Of a stretch of DNA of 64,000 nt, positions 23,880-34,692 are shown in pieces. The translations under genes were made by a program, and so were the position numbers. The notes beneath the pieces are model-generated. The model was not told the origin of the DNA. It saw only the letters and a program-made list of their open reading frames with translations, and did not search any database. Within the stretch, counting starts at the first letter, position 1. Each line of letters starts with the position of its first letter. This DNA is from Emydura subglobosa (Eukaryota; Chordata; Testudines; Chelidae). The stretch is taken from the NCBI GenBank assembly GCA_007922225.1, contig ML679956.1, positions 77,327,848-77,391,847 on the forward strand. The letters run 5' to 3'.

Positions 23880-25180
23880 GGTGAATGAATTTTATCCTGG
23901 AAGCAATCCTGTGCAGTAGGACAGTACCATGATCCCTATTACAGAGAGGGGGAATTGAGGCACAGAGAGATTAAGGGTTGAGGGCTGAATGCACAAAAGG
24001 AGTTAGGCGCCCAAGTCCCTGATTTCGGTGCCTTAGTCCCAGTTATGGGAACACACTGCAATGCTGAAACCCTAATAGGCACCTAAACTCTCTTGGCGCC
24101 TCAACGTTTGCTGGAAGGTTTCCTCCGTCACCTACGTTTCTGCCTTTGGACAGGCACTTGGCTGCCTCCTGGTGGGTGTCCCGGTGCCTGTCTCCCGCCT
24201 GAGTGATTCACAAACTGGCGGAAAATGGACAATCAGCCACCTGACTCACCTGAGGGACCAAATCCAGTAGGCAGGCTCAGAGGCTGCCGGCGAGCCCCCA
24301 AAACAGCCAGGAGCAGGGAGGAGGAGAAGGGCAATAGTTCTTCCCTCCTAACGTTTAGCCCAATGGTCAGGGCACTCACCTTGGGAGAAGGGATCTGAAC
24401 AAGGTGAGTGCTCTAACCATTGGGCAATGGGGTGTTCTCATGTGGGGCTCCCTCCATCTCCCCTGCTGATGACTCTTTGAGACACACGGAGCGGGAGAGC
24501 ACACACACAGAGGAGTGACTTTATAACCTGCTGCTTAGAGCACGTCCAGGATGGGGGAGATCCAACATCCAGTTCTCCTGCTCCAGCGGGGTCCTTAATT
24601 ATTTCTCAACAGTGCAACAGCTTTTCTGCCCCAAACGAAGGGAGACTTGAACCAGGGGTCTCCTGCACCCCAGGTGAGCACCCTCACCCCACAGACAAAA
24701 AATTGTGAGGGAAGGCCTCTTCTCCCTCCGGCTTCTTGCTAAAATGGCCTAAGGCATCCAACTCCAAAGTGAGGTCTCGGCTTCTGAATCACAAGCAGAG
24801 CTAGGCGCCTCCCTGCAGCCAGAATTTAAGTGCCTATCTCTATAGAGGGGACATACCCCTCTGGCCAGCATCTCCCAGGGGCTGGCTTAGGCGGCTCCCT
24901 GCATAGCAGGGTGGCTTTTGTGAATTGGAGTGTAAGGTGCCTATCTCTCTCCAGCCACTGTATAGGAGCGTAGGGGACCTCGCTCAGGCTTTAAGAATCA
25001 CAGTGTTCTTTCCAGGCGCCTAAAAGTTAGTCATTGTGACGCTCAGCACTACAATGCCTAATTCCTTTTGCGCATTCAGCCCTAAGCGACTTGCCCAGGG
25101 GATACGTGGGAGGGTTGGGAACTGAACTCAGAGCCTCCAGATTCCATTCAAGGGCCTTAACCACATGATTAACTCCTCTC
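23880..25180 (-). mobile_element. MIR-type SINE split by a TIR element
   Basis: The first part (to 23980) has CCTATTACAGAGAGGGGGAA and TTGAGGCACAGAGAGATTAA. The second part (from 25084) resumes AAGCGACTTGCCCAGGGGAT and ends ATTCCATTCAAGGGCCTTAA. The two halves are collinear with MIR and are separated by the 1.1-kb insertion. Confidence 0.65.
23981..25083. mobile_element. 1.1-kb TIR DNA transposon, non-autonomous
   Basis: Terminal inverted repeats: AGGGCTGAATGCACAAAAGG at 23981-24000 and CCTTTTGCGCATTCAGCCCT at 25064-25083, with one mismatch in 20. A further inverted pair lies inside (CAATGGTCAGGGCACTCACC near 24361 and GGTGAGTGCTCTAACCATTG near 24402). No transposase frame. The flanking bases AAGGGTTG and AAGCGACT could be a decayed 8-bp target duplication, but only half match. 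Intron 3 of MYL3. Confidence 0.7.
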
Positions 25181-25340
25181 ATTGCCCCTGACTCACTTGG
25201 CGCCATAGAGGAGGTTGCTCCAGGATGTTATGTTAACCTCAGTCAATCATTCCACCACAGGAGAAGACATGATCGGTTTGGCCTGCCAATTTACTCCTGG
25301 AGAGATCTCATTCCAAACAAACAGAAAGAGGATCACTGAC

Positions 25341-25490
25341 CTTCTGGTTTGGGTCTGCCAAGGACTTTGAGGACCTCGGCTTGGGTTGGATTCTGCCCCA
25401 GAGCCCGCAGAACGTCTCCACACTGCGCATATGTGATTTTCATCTCAGATTTAGGAGTTCTGTCGAAGAGCGAGAAAGCTTCCTTAAATT
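25341..25490 (-). CDS. MYL3: MYL3 coding exon 3: EF-hand 1 region
   Basis: This exon encodes residues 54-103, from (E)[17 protein letters not shown] through to GRPKPE, with the acceptor TGTCTCCCAG and the donor GTCAGT. It carries the first, calcium-incompetent EF-hand, with [10 protein letters not shown] as the degenerate loop, and the conserved [22 protein letters not shown] segment at about 76-97. This part of the N-terminal lobe binds the heavy-chain IQ helix. Relative to the human protein as I remember it, Ala replaces Gly in the YGQCGDV motif (here YAQCGDV), and Gly-Arg-Pro-Lys-Pro follows. The last base (G) starts codon 104. Confidence 0.93.
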
Positions 25491-25503
25491 CTGGGAGACA
25501 CAA

Positions 25504-25530
25504 AGAGATAAACAGAGAGAGAGAGAGAGA
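25504..25530. repeat. (GA)n run beside exon 3
   Basis: AGAGATAAACAGAGAGAGAGAGAGAGA begins about 14 bp upstream of the exon 3 acceptor in gene direction, where it forms a CT-rich tract that probably extends the polypyrimidine signal. Confidence 0.7.
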
Positions 25531-25852
25531 TTTATAGGGCCCTAGTTCAGATAACGTTATAGCCAACCTGAACCTTCCCCCAAAACTTTCATTCAACCTG
25601 ACCGTGAACCTTTTGTTTTGCAATTTGGGGGGGGGAAGTTGATTAGCATTTGTGGTTTTCTGATATGTTTGCATTCCTCCTCCACTGCACTTCCCGCCTC
25701 CAGCCGGGAATGGAATTAAACAGATCAAACGGCTTTTGTGGTATTTCCGGCTCAGACGAAGCACAGGAAAGCTCATGGGAAAGCTGGACCTTGAGAGCTA
25801 TGCAGACCACTGAGCGTGCTGTCCATGGCACAGAACTCGCCTTGACGTCAAT

Positions 25853-26252
25853 ATAGAATCCTAGAGTCATGGAAGATTAGGGATGGAAGGGACCTCAGGA
25901 GGTTGTCTAGTCCAACCCCTGCTCAAAGCAGGATCAACCCCAACTAAATCATACCAGCCAGGGCTTTGTCAAGCCAGGCCTCTAAGGATGGAGATTCCAC
26001 CACCTCCCTAGGTAACTCATTCCAGAGCTTCACCACCCTCCTAGGGAAAAATGTTTTCCTAATGTCCAACCTAGACCTCCTCCACTGCAACTTGAGACCA
26101 TTGCTTCTTGTTTTGTCATCTGCCATCACTGAGAACAGCCTAGCTCCATCCTCCCTGGAACCCCCTTTCAGGTAGTTAAAGGCTGCTCTCAAATCCCCCC
26201 TCATTCTTCTCTTCTGCAGACTAAACAAGCCTAGTTCCCTCAGCCTCCTCGA
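25853..26252 (-). mobile_element. CR1 LINE 3' end
   Basis: Begins (in plus coordinates) with ATAGAATCCTAGAGTCATGG and GGAAGGGACCTCAGGAGG, and encodes on the minus strand [24 protein letters not shown] RT C-terminal residues (25944-26228). It lies in intron 2, in the same orientation as MYL3. Confidence 0.88.
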
Positions 26253-26587
26253 TAGCAGCTCTGGATGTTAATTGCTTGGGTAACAATCCCCTCTGTGAGT
26301 CATCAGTGGGGTTTTACATCTCAGAAGCTTTGGCACAGCCCTATTCCACCTGGGTTAAAGGAGCATCTCTACTAGCTGGTAGCCCGTGTAGGCTTTTATC
26401 ATCCAGTGGATGGTCACTTGACACACACAGCCAGTGTAGGGATCAACCCCCAAGACTTTTGGGGGCCTATCCATGGTGAACCCTACATCTGGCACTTGAG
26501 GCGACTAATTATAATACAGCCCCTTCAATAGGTATTGTCTGTAAAGGGAGGCTAACTTAATGGCCTACTGGTACAGTCCTTGGTCAG
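26253..26587. other. Spacer between two CR1 copies, unclassified
   Basis: Sequence with no recognised repeat or exon. Confidence 0.35.
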
Positions 26588-29142
26588 ATCATAGAATCAT
26601 AGAATCATAGAGTTGGAAGGGACCTCAGGAGGTCATCTAGTCCAACTTTTTCCTAATGTCCAACCTAGACCTCCCCCCCTGCAACTTGAGACCGTTGCTC
26701 CTTGTTCTGTCATCTGCCACCACCGAGAACAGCCTAGCCCCATCCTCCCTGGAACCCCCTTTCAGGTAGTTAAAAGCTGCTATCAAATCCCCCCTCACTC
26801 TTCTCTTTTGCAGACTAAACAAGCCCAGTTCCCTCAGCCTCTCCTCATAAGTCCTGTGCTCCAGCCCCCGAATCATTTTGGTTGCGCTCCGCTGCACTCT
26901 CTCCAAATTGTCCACATCTTTTTTGTAGTGGGGGGCCCAAAACAGGACACAGTATTCTAAATGCGGCCTCACCAATGCCGAATAGAGGGGAATAATCACT
27001 TCCCGTGACCTGCTGGCAATGCCCCTCCTAATGCAGCCCAATATTCCATTAGCCTTCTTGACAACCAGGGCACACTGCTGACTCATATCCAGCTTTTTAT
27101 CCACCGTTACCCCCAGGTCCTTTTCTGCAGAGCTGCTGCCCAGCTCGTCGGTCCCCAGTCTATAGCTGTGCATGGGATTCTTCCTTCCTAAGTGGAGGAC
27201 TCTGCACTTGTCCTTGTTGAACCTCATCAGATTTCTTTTGGCCCAATCCTCCAGTTTGTTTAGGTCACTTTGTATCCTATCCCTACCCTCCAGGGTATCT
27301 ACCACTCCCCCCAGCTTAGTGTCGTCCGCAAACTTGCTGAGGGTGCAATCTACCCCATCCTCCAGATCATTAATAAAGATGTTGAACAAAACCGGCCCCA
27401 GGACAGACCCCTGGGGAACTCCACTTGTGACCGGTTGCCAGCTAGACGTGGAGCCATTGATCACTACACGTTGAGCCCTATGCTCTAGCCAGTTCTCTAT
27501 CCATTTTATAGTCCATTCATCCAACCCATACTTCTTTAACTTGCTGATAAGAATACTGTGCGAGACAGTATCAAAAGCTTTGCTAAAGTCAAGGTATATC
27601 ACATCCACCCCCTTCCCTACATCCACAGAGCCAGTCACCTCATCATAGAAAGCAATCAGGTTGGTCAGGCATGACTTTCCCTTGGTGAATCCGTGTTGAC
27701 TGTTCCTGATCACCTTCCTCTCCTCCAAGTGCCTTAAAATGGATTCCTTAAGGACCTGCTCCATGATTTTTCCAGGGATTGAGGTGAGGCTGACCAGTCT
27801 GTAGTTCCCTGGATCCTCTTTCCTCCCTTTTTTGAAGATGGGCACTATATTTGCTTTTTTCCAGTCCTCAGGGACCTCCCCCTGTTGCCACGAGCTTTCA
27901 AAGATAATAGCCAATGGCTCTGAAATCACCTCAGCCAACTCCCTCAGCACCCTCGGGTGCATTGCATCCGGCCCCATGGACTTGTGTATGTCCAATCCTT
28001 CTAAATAGTCTTGGACCCGTTCCTTCAGCACTGTGGGATGTTTGCCTCCTTCCCATTCTGTGCCACCCAGTACAGCAGTCTGGGAGATGATCTTGTCTGT
28101 GAAGACAGAGGCAAAAAAGGCATTGAGTACCTCAGCTTTCTCCACATCCTCCGTCACTAGGTCGCCCCCCTCATTCTTTAAGGGGCCCACTCTTTCCCGA
28201 ATCTTCCTCTTGTTGGCAACATGCCTGTAGAAACCCTTCTTGTTCCCCTTCACGTCCCTCGCTAGCTGCAACTCCAATTGCGCTTTGGCCTTCCTGATTT
28301 CATTCCTGCATGTTCGAGCAGTGTTTATATAATCCTCCCTAGTCACCTGACCAAGCTTCCACTTCTTGTAAGCTTCTTTTTTGCGTTTAAGTTCGCCAAG
28401 GACATCTTTGTTAAGCCAAGCTGGACGCCTACCATATTTGCTATTCTTTCCGCACATCGGGATGGTTTGCTCTTGTGCCCTCAATAAGGTCTCTTTAAAA
28501 AACAGCCAGCTCTCTTGGGTTCCTTTCCCCCTCATATTAGCCTCCCAGGGAATCCTGCTCATCAGTTCCCTGAGGGAGTCAAAGTCCGCTTTTCTGAAGT
28601 CCATGGTCCGTATCCTGCTGCTCTCCTTCCTTCCTTTCGTCAGGATCCTGAACTCGACCATCTCATGGTCACTGCTGCCTAGGTTGCCACCCACTTCTAC
28701 TTCCCCTACCAAATCTTCCCTGTTTGTGAGCAGCAGGTCAAGAAAAGCACGGCCCCTAGTTGGTTGCTCCAGCACTTGCACCAGGAAATTGTCTGCAACA
28801 CTCTCCAAAAACTTCCTGGATTGTTTGTGCTCTGCTGTATTGCTCTCCCAGCAGATGTCAGGGTGATTGAAGTCTCCCATGAGAATCAGGCCCTGTGAAC
28901 TGGAAACTTTCCCTAGTTGAGCAAAGAAAGCCTCATCCACCTCATCCTCCTGGTCTGGTGGTCTGTAACAGACACCCACCAGGACATCACGCTTATTGTT
29001 CTTGCTTCTAAGCTTAACCCAGAGACACTCAACTGACTTATCTCCAGTTTCATACTGGAGCTCAGAGCAGTCATAGTGCTCTCTTACATACAGTACAACT
29101 CCTCCCCCCTTTCGCCCCTGCCTGTCCTTCCTGATAAAAGCC
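26588..29142 (-). mobile_element. CR1 LINE, 2.5 kb, 5'-truncated
   Basis: The tail (26588-26645) is three ATCATAGA repeats and GTTGGAAGGGACCTCAGGAG. The body is ORF2 from the middle of the endonuclease to near the end of the RT region. The similarity to CR1 stops near 29140, a typical 5' truncation. Compared with the copy at 11098-11683, about 140 bp around the end of ORF2 are missing at about 26645. Confidence 0.93.
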
Positions 29143-29225
29143 CATTGAACAAAATGAATGAAAGAACTCAACCTAGGGGAAACATATAGTGAGAACAATT
29201 GACTACCAGAGCTGTACAATGACAT
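26637..29225 (-). CDS. CR1 ORF2 fragment: partial endonuclease plus reverse transcriptase
   Basis: One uninterrupted frame of 862 codons. The first roughly 30 residues derive from flanking DNA; CR1 similarity starts around [12 protein letters not shown]. Endonuclease C-terminal motifs are present: YRPP (87-90), GDFN (117-120) and SDH (185-187); the N-terminal half with the ETW motif is absent. The RT has LDFSKAFD (D546), [11 protein letters not shown] (601-611) and FADD (632-635), so the catalytic aspartates are intact. It ends abnormally (RKKLD then stop) through a deletion joining ORF2 to the tail. ORF1 is missing. This dead-on-arrival copy is probably young, since no stop or frameshift has accumulated. 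It lies inside MYL3 intron 2 and is not a host gene. Confidence 0.88.
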   Translation of the reverse strand: MSLYSSGSQLFSLYVSPRLSSFIHFVQWAFIRKDRQGRKGGGVVLYVREHYDCSELQYETGDKSVECLWVKLRSKNNKRDVLVGVCYRPPDQEDEVDEAFFAQLGKVSSSQGLILMGDFNHPDICWESNTAEHKQSRKFLESVADNFLVQVLEQPTRGRAFLDLLLTNREDLVGEVEVGGNLGSSDHEMVEFRILTKGRKESSRIRTMDFRKADFDSLRELMSRIPWEANMRGKGTQESWLFFKETLLRAQEQTIPMCGKNSKYGRRPAWLNKDVLGELKRKKEAYKKWKLGQVTREDYINTARTCRNEIRKAKAQLELQLARDVKGNKKGFYRHVANKRKIRERVGPLKNEGGDLVTEDVEKAEVLNAFFASVFTDKIISQTAVLGGTEWEGGKHPTVLKERVQDYLEGLDIHKSMGPDAMHPRVLRELAEVISEPLAIIFESSWQQGEVPEDWKKANIVPIFKKGRKEDPGNYRLVSLTSIPGKIMEQVLKESILRHLEERKVIRNSQHGFTKGKSCLTNLIAFYDEVTGSVDVGKGVDVIYLDFSKAFDTVSHSILISKLKKYGLDEWTIKWIENWLEHRAQRVVINGSTSSWQPVTSGVPQGSVLGPVLFNIFINDLEDGVDCTLSKFADDTKLGGVVDTLEGRDRIQSDLNKLEDWAKRNLMRFNKDKCRVLHLGRKNPMHSYRLGTDELGSSSAEKDLGVTVDKKLDMSQQCALVVKKANGILGCIRRGIASRSREVIIPLYSALVRPHLEYCVLFWAPHYKKDVDNLERVQRSATKMIRGLEHRTYEERLRELGLFSLQKRRVRGDLIAAFNYLKGGSREDGARLFSVVADDRTRSNGLKLQGGRSRLDIRKKLD

Positions 29226-30186
29226 TGTAAATTACCAGATAGGAAGCTTTCCTCTTGACGGTCCGATGAAGCAAAGGTAGGACATGGAGGATCGGTGATG
29301 TGATCTGAAAGTCCTGGGAATCAGAAAGTCTTGTAGGCCTTAAAAGTTAAGGCACTAGATTCCAAGCAGTACAAAGAAGTAGCTGACTAGTGCAACGGAG
29401 CCAGAATTTGTCTGTAGCTGCCAAGTTGAGAATTCCCCCTGTGGAAGGATATTCTCATCTGATATAAAGCCAGTGGTAGCCACTTCCTATACCAATAGGT
29501 CACCCTTACAGCATAGGGCATGTGACAGGGACGGGTAAGGCAGGCAGTGGGCATGCAGGACAGAGGTCCACTCTCTGCCACTACAATTCACAGCTGGTGT
29601 ACGGTCTCGTAGAGATTACAAGCAGTTGTCATAACCTAAAGAAGCCCCTAGGCTGCTCTAGCTGCTGTCGGGACAGCTTGCAAATCAGAGAATAACTTCA
29701 CGGGTTAAAACATCTGTTCACTTAACCTCCACGAAACCTTTTCAAGAATGATAGAAGTTATCTGCTGGGGGCTGTGGAATGCTTTGTGATGGGGAGGCAA
29801 CTTTGCAAGACTCGAGCTGTCCAACTTCCTGTTTCGCTGTCCCTGCATGGACCTGGTTCACCCTGAACTTGAGGACCTCATAGTGTCGGGATACATACAT
29901 AGCCTCGGAGCCGTGGTCAGCATCACACAAATCTCTCATTGCAAATGGGAACGAATGGTCCAGCCAGGAGTCATCGGGCAGTAATATGCCCCTCGTCACA
30001 CGTTCTCCTGGATGGGCTGGGAACGGAACGAACCGGCGTTTGCAATGTGCATGTATTGGGCCTAGATGCCTTCATGGCTGAACGGAGGAGAAGAATATTA
30101 GCTGTGCAAGCTGAGAACGTAGATAGCAATTAGTCCTAATAATATATTCACTGCCAGTGTCTAACGGCTAATGTAAGTAGAATCCG
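29143..30186. other. Intron 2, nothing recognised
   Basis: No exon or named repeat between the two CR1 copies. Confidence 0.4.
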
Positions 30187-30356
30187 AGAATCATAGAAGA
30201 TGAGAGTTGGAAGGGACCTCAGGAGGTATCTAGTCCAACCCCCGATCAAAGCAGGACCAACCCCGACTAAATCATCCCAGCCAGGGCTTTGTCAAGCTGG
30301 GCCTTGATAAGGATGGAGATTCCACCCCCTCCCTAGGTAACCCATTCCAGTGCAAA
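30187..30356 (-). mobile_element. CR1 LINE 3' terminal fragment
   Basis: AATCATAGAAGATGAGAGTT, GGAAGGGACCTCAGGAGGTA, then CCAGCCAGGGCTTTGTCAAG and TCCCTAGGTAACCCATTCCA. Only the last 170 bp are present. Confidence 0.88.
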
Positions 30357-30824
30357 GGAGGGAATGGACGCACCAGTTTCACTGGTTTGGGTGCCATTGA
30401 GCTCCGAAGAAGGGATGCTCGTTACGGACGCAAGTGATCTCCCAAGGCATAGGCCTGGGCTCTGGTTAGAGCACACTTTCATTAGGATAAAGAAACCATG
30501 GGAGCTGTCGGCGATGATGGCGCATCATGTCCTATTGCAAGACGCTGCAAAAGGCCCAGTTTCAAATCAAGTTCAGACATGCCCTTAAGCTTTCTCGGTG
30601 CTTACACAGCATGATGAGAGGGTAAGCCTCCTACATGGACAGGTGGATTTCCCTGCTGCCCTGGGTCCCAAGAGAACCCCTGCAAAGGGAGCGCATTTGA
30701 ATACCACACAGCATGGTGTTCTCCGCCCAGCCATCAGCAAGGACACCATAAGAATAGCCACATGCGGTAGCAAATCATTCCCAGGGGGGATCTGGTGTCT
30801 TGGCCTGTCAATAGGGGCAATGTC

Positions 30825-30827
30825 CAG

Positions 30828-30860
<33 letters not shown>

Positions 30861-31092
30861 TGCAAATAATCTGGGAAGGAAAAGAGGGATGCAGAAAGAA
30901 GCTGTGGAAGAGATGAGCAGGGGGTAGAAAGAAGCAGAGAGATACAGGAGGAGAAAACAAGAGAGGAGGAGGAAGGGAGGCAAAGGGACTGACAGAGAGA
31001 GAGCTTCAGGGAGCAGTTGATGGAAAGAATGAAGAAATGGAAATAAAGGAGAGAAGGGATAGCGAATGAGCGAGGAAAAGTGAGCAGAGTTC
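30825..31092. repeat. Polypurine (GA-rich) tract with (GA)n core
   Basis: A GA dinucleotide run at 30829-30862 leads into about 230 bp that is strongly purine on the plus strand and pyrimidine on the gene strand. Confidence 0.75.
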
Positions 31093-31227
31093 TGAAAGCA
31101 AAACTAATGAATAAATAAATGACCCAGGATCCAGGCAGGAATAAGGAAATCTACTCTAGCCAGACTCCCATGAGATGCAGACTGGGGAGAGAAAGGCAGA
31201 CAGCAGAGGAATAACAGAAGCACTTAG

Positions 31228-31330
31228 GGCCAGATTCAGAGATGTATCGCTTTTAAGGCTAGACGGACCATTGTGATCGTCCTGGCCTGGAGTCAGACCA
31301 GAGAACCTCAGCCAGTGACTCCTGCCCTGA
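31228..31330 (-). mobile_element. Older CR1/L3-like 3' fragment
   Basis: TTTTAAGGCTAGACGGACCA, TTGTGATCGTCCTGGCCTGG, then CAGTGACTCCTGCCC. Same family as 13764-13858. Confidence 0.55.
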
Positions 31331-34300
31331 GCTCTGCATCCTCTGGCGGAACAGGAGCCTAAAGGTGGGTGAACATTGACTCCAGGGAGACCACTCATGA
31401 ATAATTGCTCACCAGTGCGAGGTAGGGGCTCACCCACCGAGCCATAGTCCAGAGCGTGCGGCGAGGTGGAGGGGCGATGGAACCAGGAGGAGGCTGTGAC
31501 GGGAAGTGCCCGCTGGATGATGGACTAAGGGGGTGCGAGCTGGGAGTAAAAGCAATTCTTAGGCAACGTTCACTTCTTCTGAGCCCAGGTGCATTTCTGG
31601 TGACCGTGTTTGTCGGTGCGCTAAGGTGGAGGGTCTCCACAAGCGATTCGGCTGGAACCTGGATCTGGGGCATGGACAGGAGGGTTACAGGATCTTTCTA
31701 GGACTGTTAACTGACTGCTAGCTCATCGGCCCTGGGTCACCCAAAGGCCCCTTTACACACTTCAGCATTGTGAAGGGACCTTGAAGGGGATGTAAATTAC
31801 CCTTTTCACTGCCAGAATGGCGTAAATGAGAATCTGGCCCACTGACTTTACACTGGATCAGTGGCTCTGCAGTCTCCCAAGAACCGTCCATTCCTGGACT
31901 CGTCTCTCCCCTCCCATCCCCACCTGCCTCTGCTTGGCTTACCAAACGGTTCATTTTATGGCTCTCCAGCGGCTCATGTACCACAAACCAGGGCTGCATC
32001 CATACAGGCGCCGTAGGCTGACAGTGCGGATCGAACCCAGCACGTCCCGCACCCGTCGCACAGGCTAATGGCAAACTCCCCTCGGTGTAAGCAGCAGTCG
32101 GTTCTACGCATGAAGGCCACTCACTGGAGGGTGGTGGGATCCTGTGATATCCTTATAAAGTGTGTTCTGGCCCCCTCCAATGGATGTGCCATACGGAGGA
32201 TAACAGCCTGCTATTGCTGCCAGCGACAGGAGTTACTCCTCCTGTTCTAATGGTGGAAGTCCATGCTGAAGGTACCAGATTTGAAACCTGCTGACTGCTG
32301 GAGGTGGGGTGGCTACCAGCCCACCTCTTCACCCACAGTGACACGCCCAGAGTCATTGAACTAGATCAGGGACAGCGCAGGAGGCTAACGGCTGCTTGTC
32401 TAGGAATAAGAACCATAGGCGAGGCTTGGCTAAAGCTCCTGCACTTTGATGGTTGGCTCCTTCTCTGCTCTGACCACGAAGACATCCCGTCCTCTTGAAA
32501 ATGCACCCACCGCCTTTGAGATATAAAGCAAAATGCCCTTTTCTCGCACGGCCTGGCGTGAAATAAATCGCTGCCTCTGTAAAGCAGATGTGGAAATAGA
32601 CTGACACCAGTATGGAAGCCTATTCAGATTTCACACCAGCCACAGAGCATTTATTCTGTTTCCCTCCACCCTTTGCTCCCAGAGATGAGGTTCTCCGTAG
32701 CCTGCTTGGTTATCATCACTTCATTTGCTGCAAACAAGCCTGAAGATTATGGCCCTTATATCACGATGGGATGAAGGTGAAAGTGGCTGCTCTGACCTGG
32801 CTGCAGCTGAACAAACACGCGGGGTTTTGCTCTCAGTGTTTCTCCCTCGTTTGGCCTGTCATTAACCATCCGAAAGCCCTCGTCAGCAGGAGCCTTGATC
32901 TCAGCCTGGCTCCTTCGGTAGCGCTCACAGAGCTGTGGCTTTGGGTTGCACCGCAGACGCTGGGCTGATGCTGCCGTGCATTGTTCGGGGGCAGGCGAGG
33001 AGGAAAGGGCTGTTGCGTTGTGGGAAGGCAGCTGGGCTCTGATTCCATGGGTCCCCTCGGCGATGCTGTGATTCGGGAACTTCCATCCAAACACGCTCTA
33101 GAAGACATTGCTGAAGTAACCATGATTTATCCAGCTTGTTTAGACTGACTGGGCCAAAGAGCAACGGGACTGGCCTCTCTTCTTTTCCCCCACTCTGTAT
33201 TTCTCCTCCTTCCTCAGCACTCTTCGTTTTGTGGCTCTTCCTCAGCCTGTCCCTCTGGCCTCTCCTTTCCCTAGAGTAGCAGGATGAGCAGCAGTAATGC
33301 AGGGGGAATCTGGCTAGAACGCCTCCCCTCCATCTCCCTCTGCCTGCTGCAGAATCAGAGACAAGGTGGTTCTCGTCAGTTTCTCGCTGCAGATGATTCC
33401 GTAAGCAAAGGAGCCAGGCATCTCCTCTGGTGAAACGCCCAGGTTGGGCTCAGAAGGCAGCAGGGAAAGAAGAACAGGGCTTGATCCAAAGCTCATTGAA
33501 ATGAATGGAAAGACACGCGCTGACAGTGACTTCAGGGGCTGTTGGCTCCAGCCCACAATGAGGGTCAGGAGATTAACCCTGGAGCAGGAGGGTGAGGAAG
33601 GAATTCTGCCAAGGACTGGAGGGGTGGGTGGTATTTTTCAGCTCGTTCGGTAGAGGATGCCTTCGCAGCCCGGTGCTTCGACCGACAGCACGTCTGCAGT
33701 GTCCACGCTGCATCATGCAGAAGTGTCGGGAGCGCAGAGTGGAGTTGGCATGGGCTGGGATTTTGCATTCCTGTCCGGGTTTTCCTACTCGCAGCACACC
33801 CCTCAGTGGCTGATGCCAGGCCAGAGAGGTGTGTGGTGCTTCGTGGCCCCATGGGCTGATGACGGGGTCCCTCCTGTGGGTCCTGCTGCGAGACTGTCAC
33901 TTGATAATATGGCAGACATGGATTCTCTGCTCTGCCTGGTAGCTGGTGGGTGCATCTGCTGGGGGAGGGTGGAGGATGCAAAGGAGATGGGTGTGGCTCC
34001 CTGATTCCAGGGATGGTCTACACCAGCCCTGGGCCTGCTGCATTTTAGAGCAGCCTCAGACCTGCTCCAAAATACACCATCTATCTGTGGTCTCCAGAGG
34101 CTCTGCAGAATACAGCAGTACTCCAGCCATACACTCTCCTCTAACTTCCTCTACATATCCCCTATACTAAGGGACATTGGGCTGGGAGGAGGAGACAGAG
34201 TATAGGAGCCAGCGAGGGATTTCCCCCAACCCCCCGGGTGGAATTCTTCTTTTAGGGGAGATCCAGCTGCTTTCCAATGCTTTTGTGTCACTGAAATGGT

Positions 34301-34548
34301 GCAAGGGGGCTGGCTTGCAGCTCAGAATCTGGCCCTGCGAGCCCCGCAATTGCTCACATGAAGCCTTGGATGCTAGCAGCTGTGTTCAGTGAGATGACAT
34401 GGGGCTTTTCCCTTACCCTTTGTGGAAAGCTGTCCGGGACACGCTTCAGTTCAGCATCACATCCGGAGCACAGTGGTGCTGCATGTCAAGCCACGCAGTC
34501 TGGGCCCCAGAAACAGACGCACTCGGGATCACTAGTCATTTTTCTGAA
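31331..34548. other. Intron 2, mostly unclassified
   Basis: Contains a degraded palindromic fragment at about 31775-31870 (GCGTAAATGAGAATCTGGCCC). The many 60-140-codon frames on both strands have no recognisable domain. No splice-bounded exon found. Confidence 0.4.
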
Positions 34549-34549
34549 A

Positions 34550-34692
34550 ATGACCTATTATTGTCAGAAGGGAAACCGAGGCACAGGGCAGTGAAGCGAC
34601 TGTCTCAAGGCCGCCCAATACATCAGCGGTGCAACAGGGAACAGAATCTGTATCTCCAACCTCACAGGCTCAAGACAAGAGCCGTGAATCCA
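34550..34692 (-). mobile_element. MIR-type SINE fragment
   Basis: CAGAAGGGAAACCGAGGCAC, AGGGCAGTGAAGCGACTGTC, then GGGAACAGAATCTGTATCTC. Confidence 0.6.
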
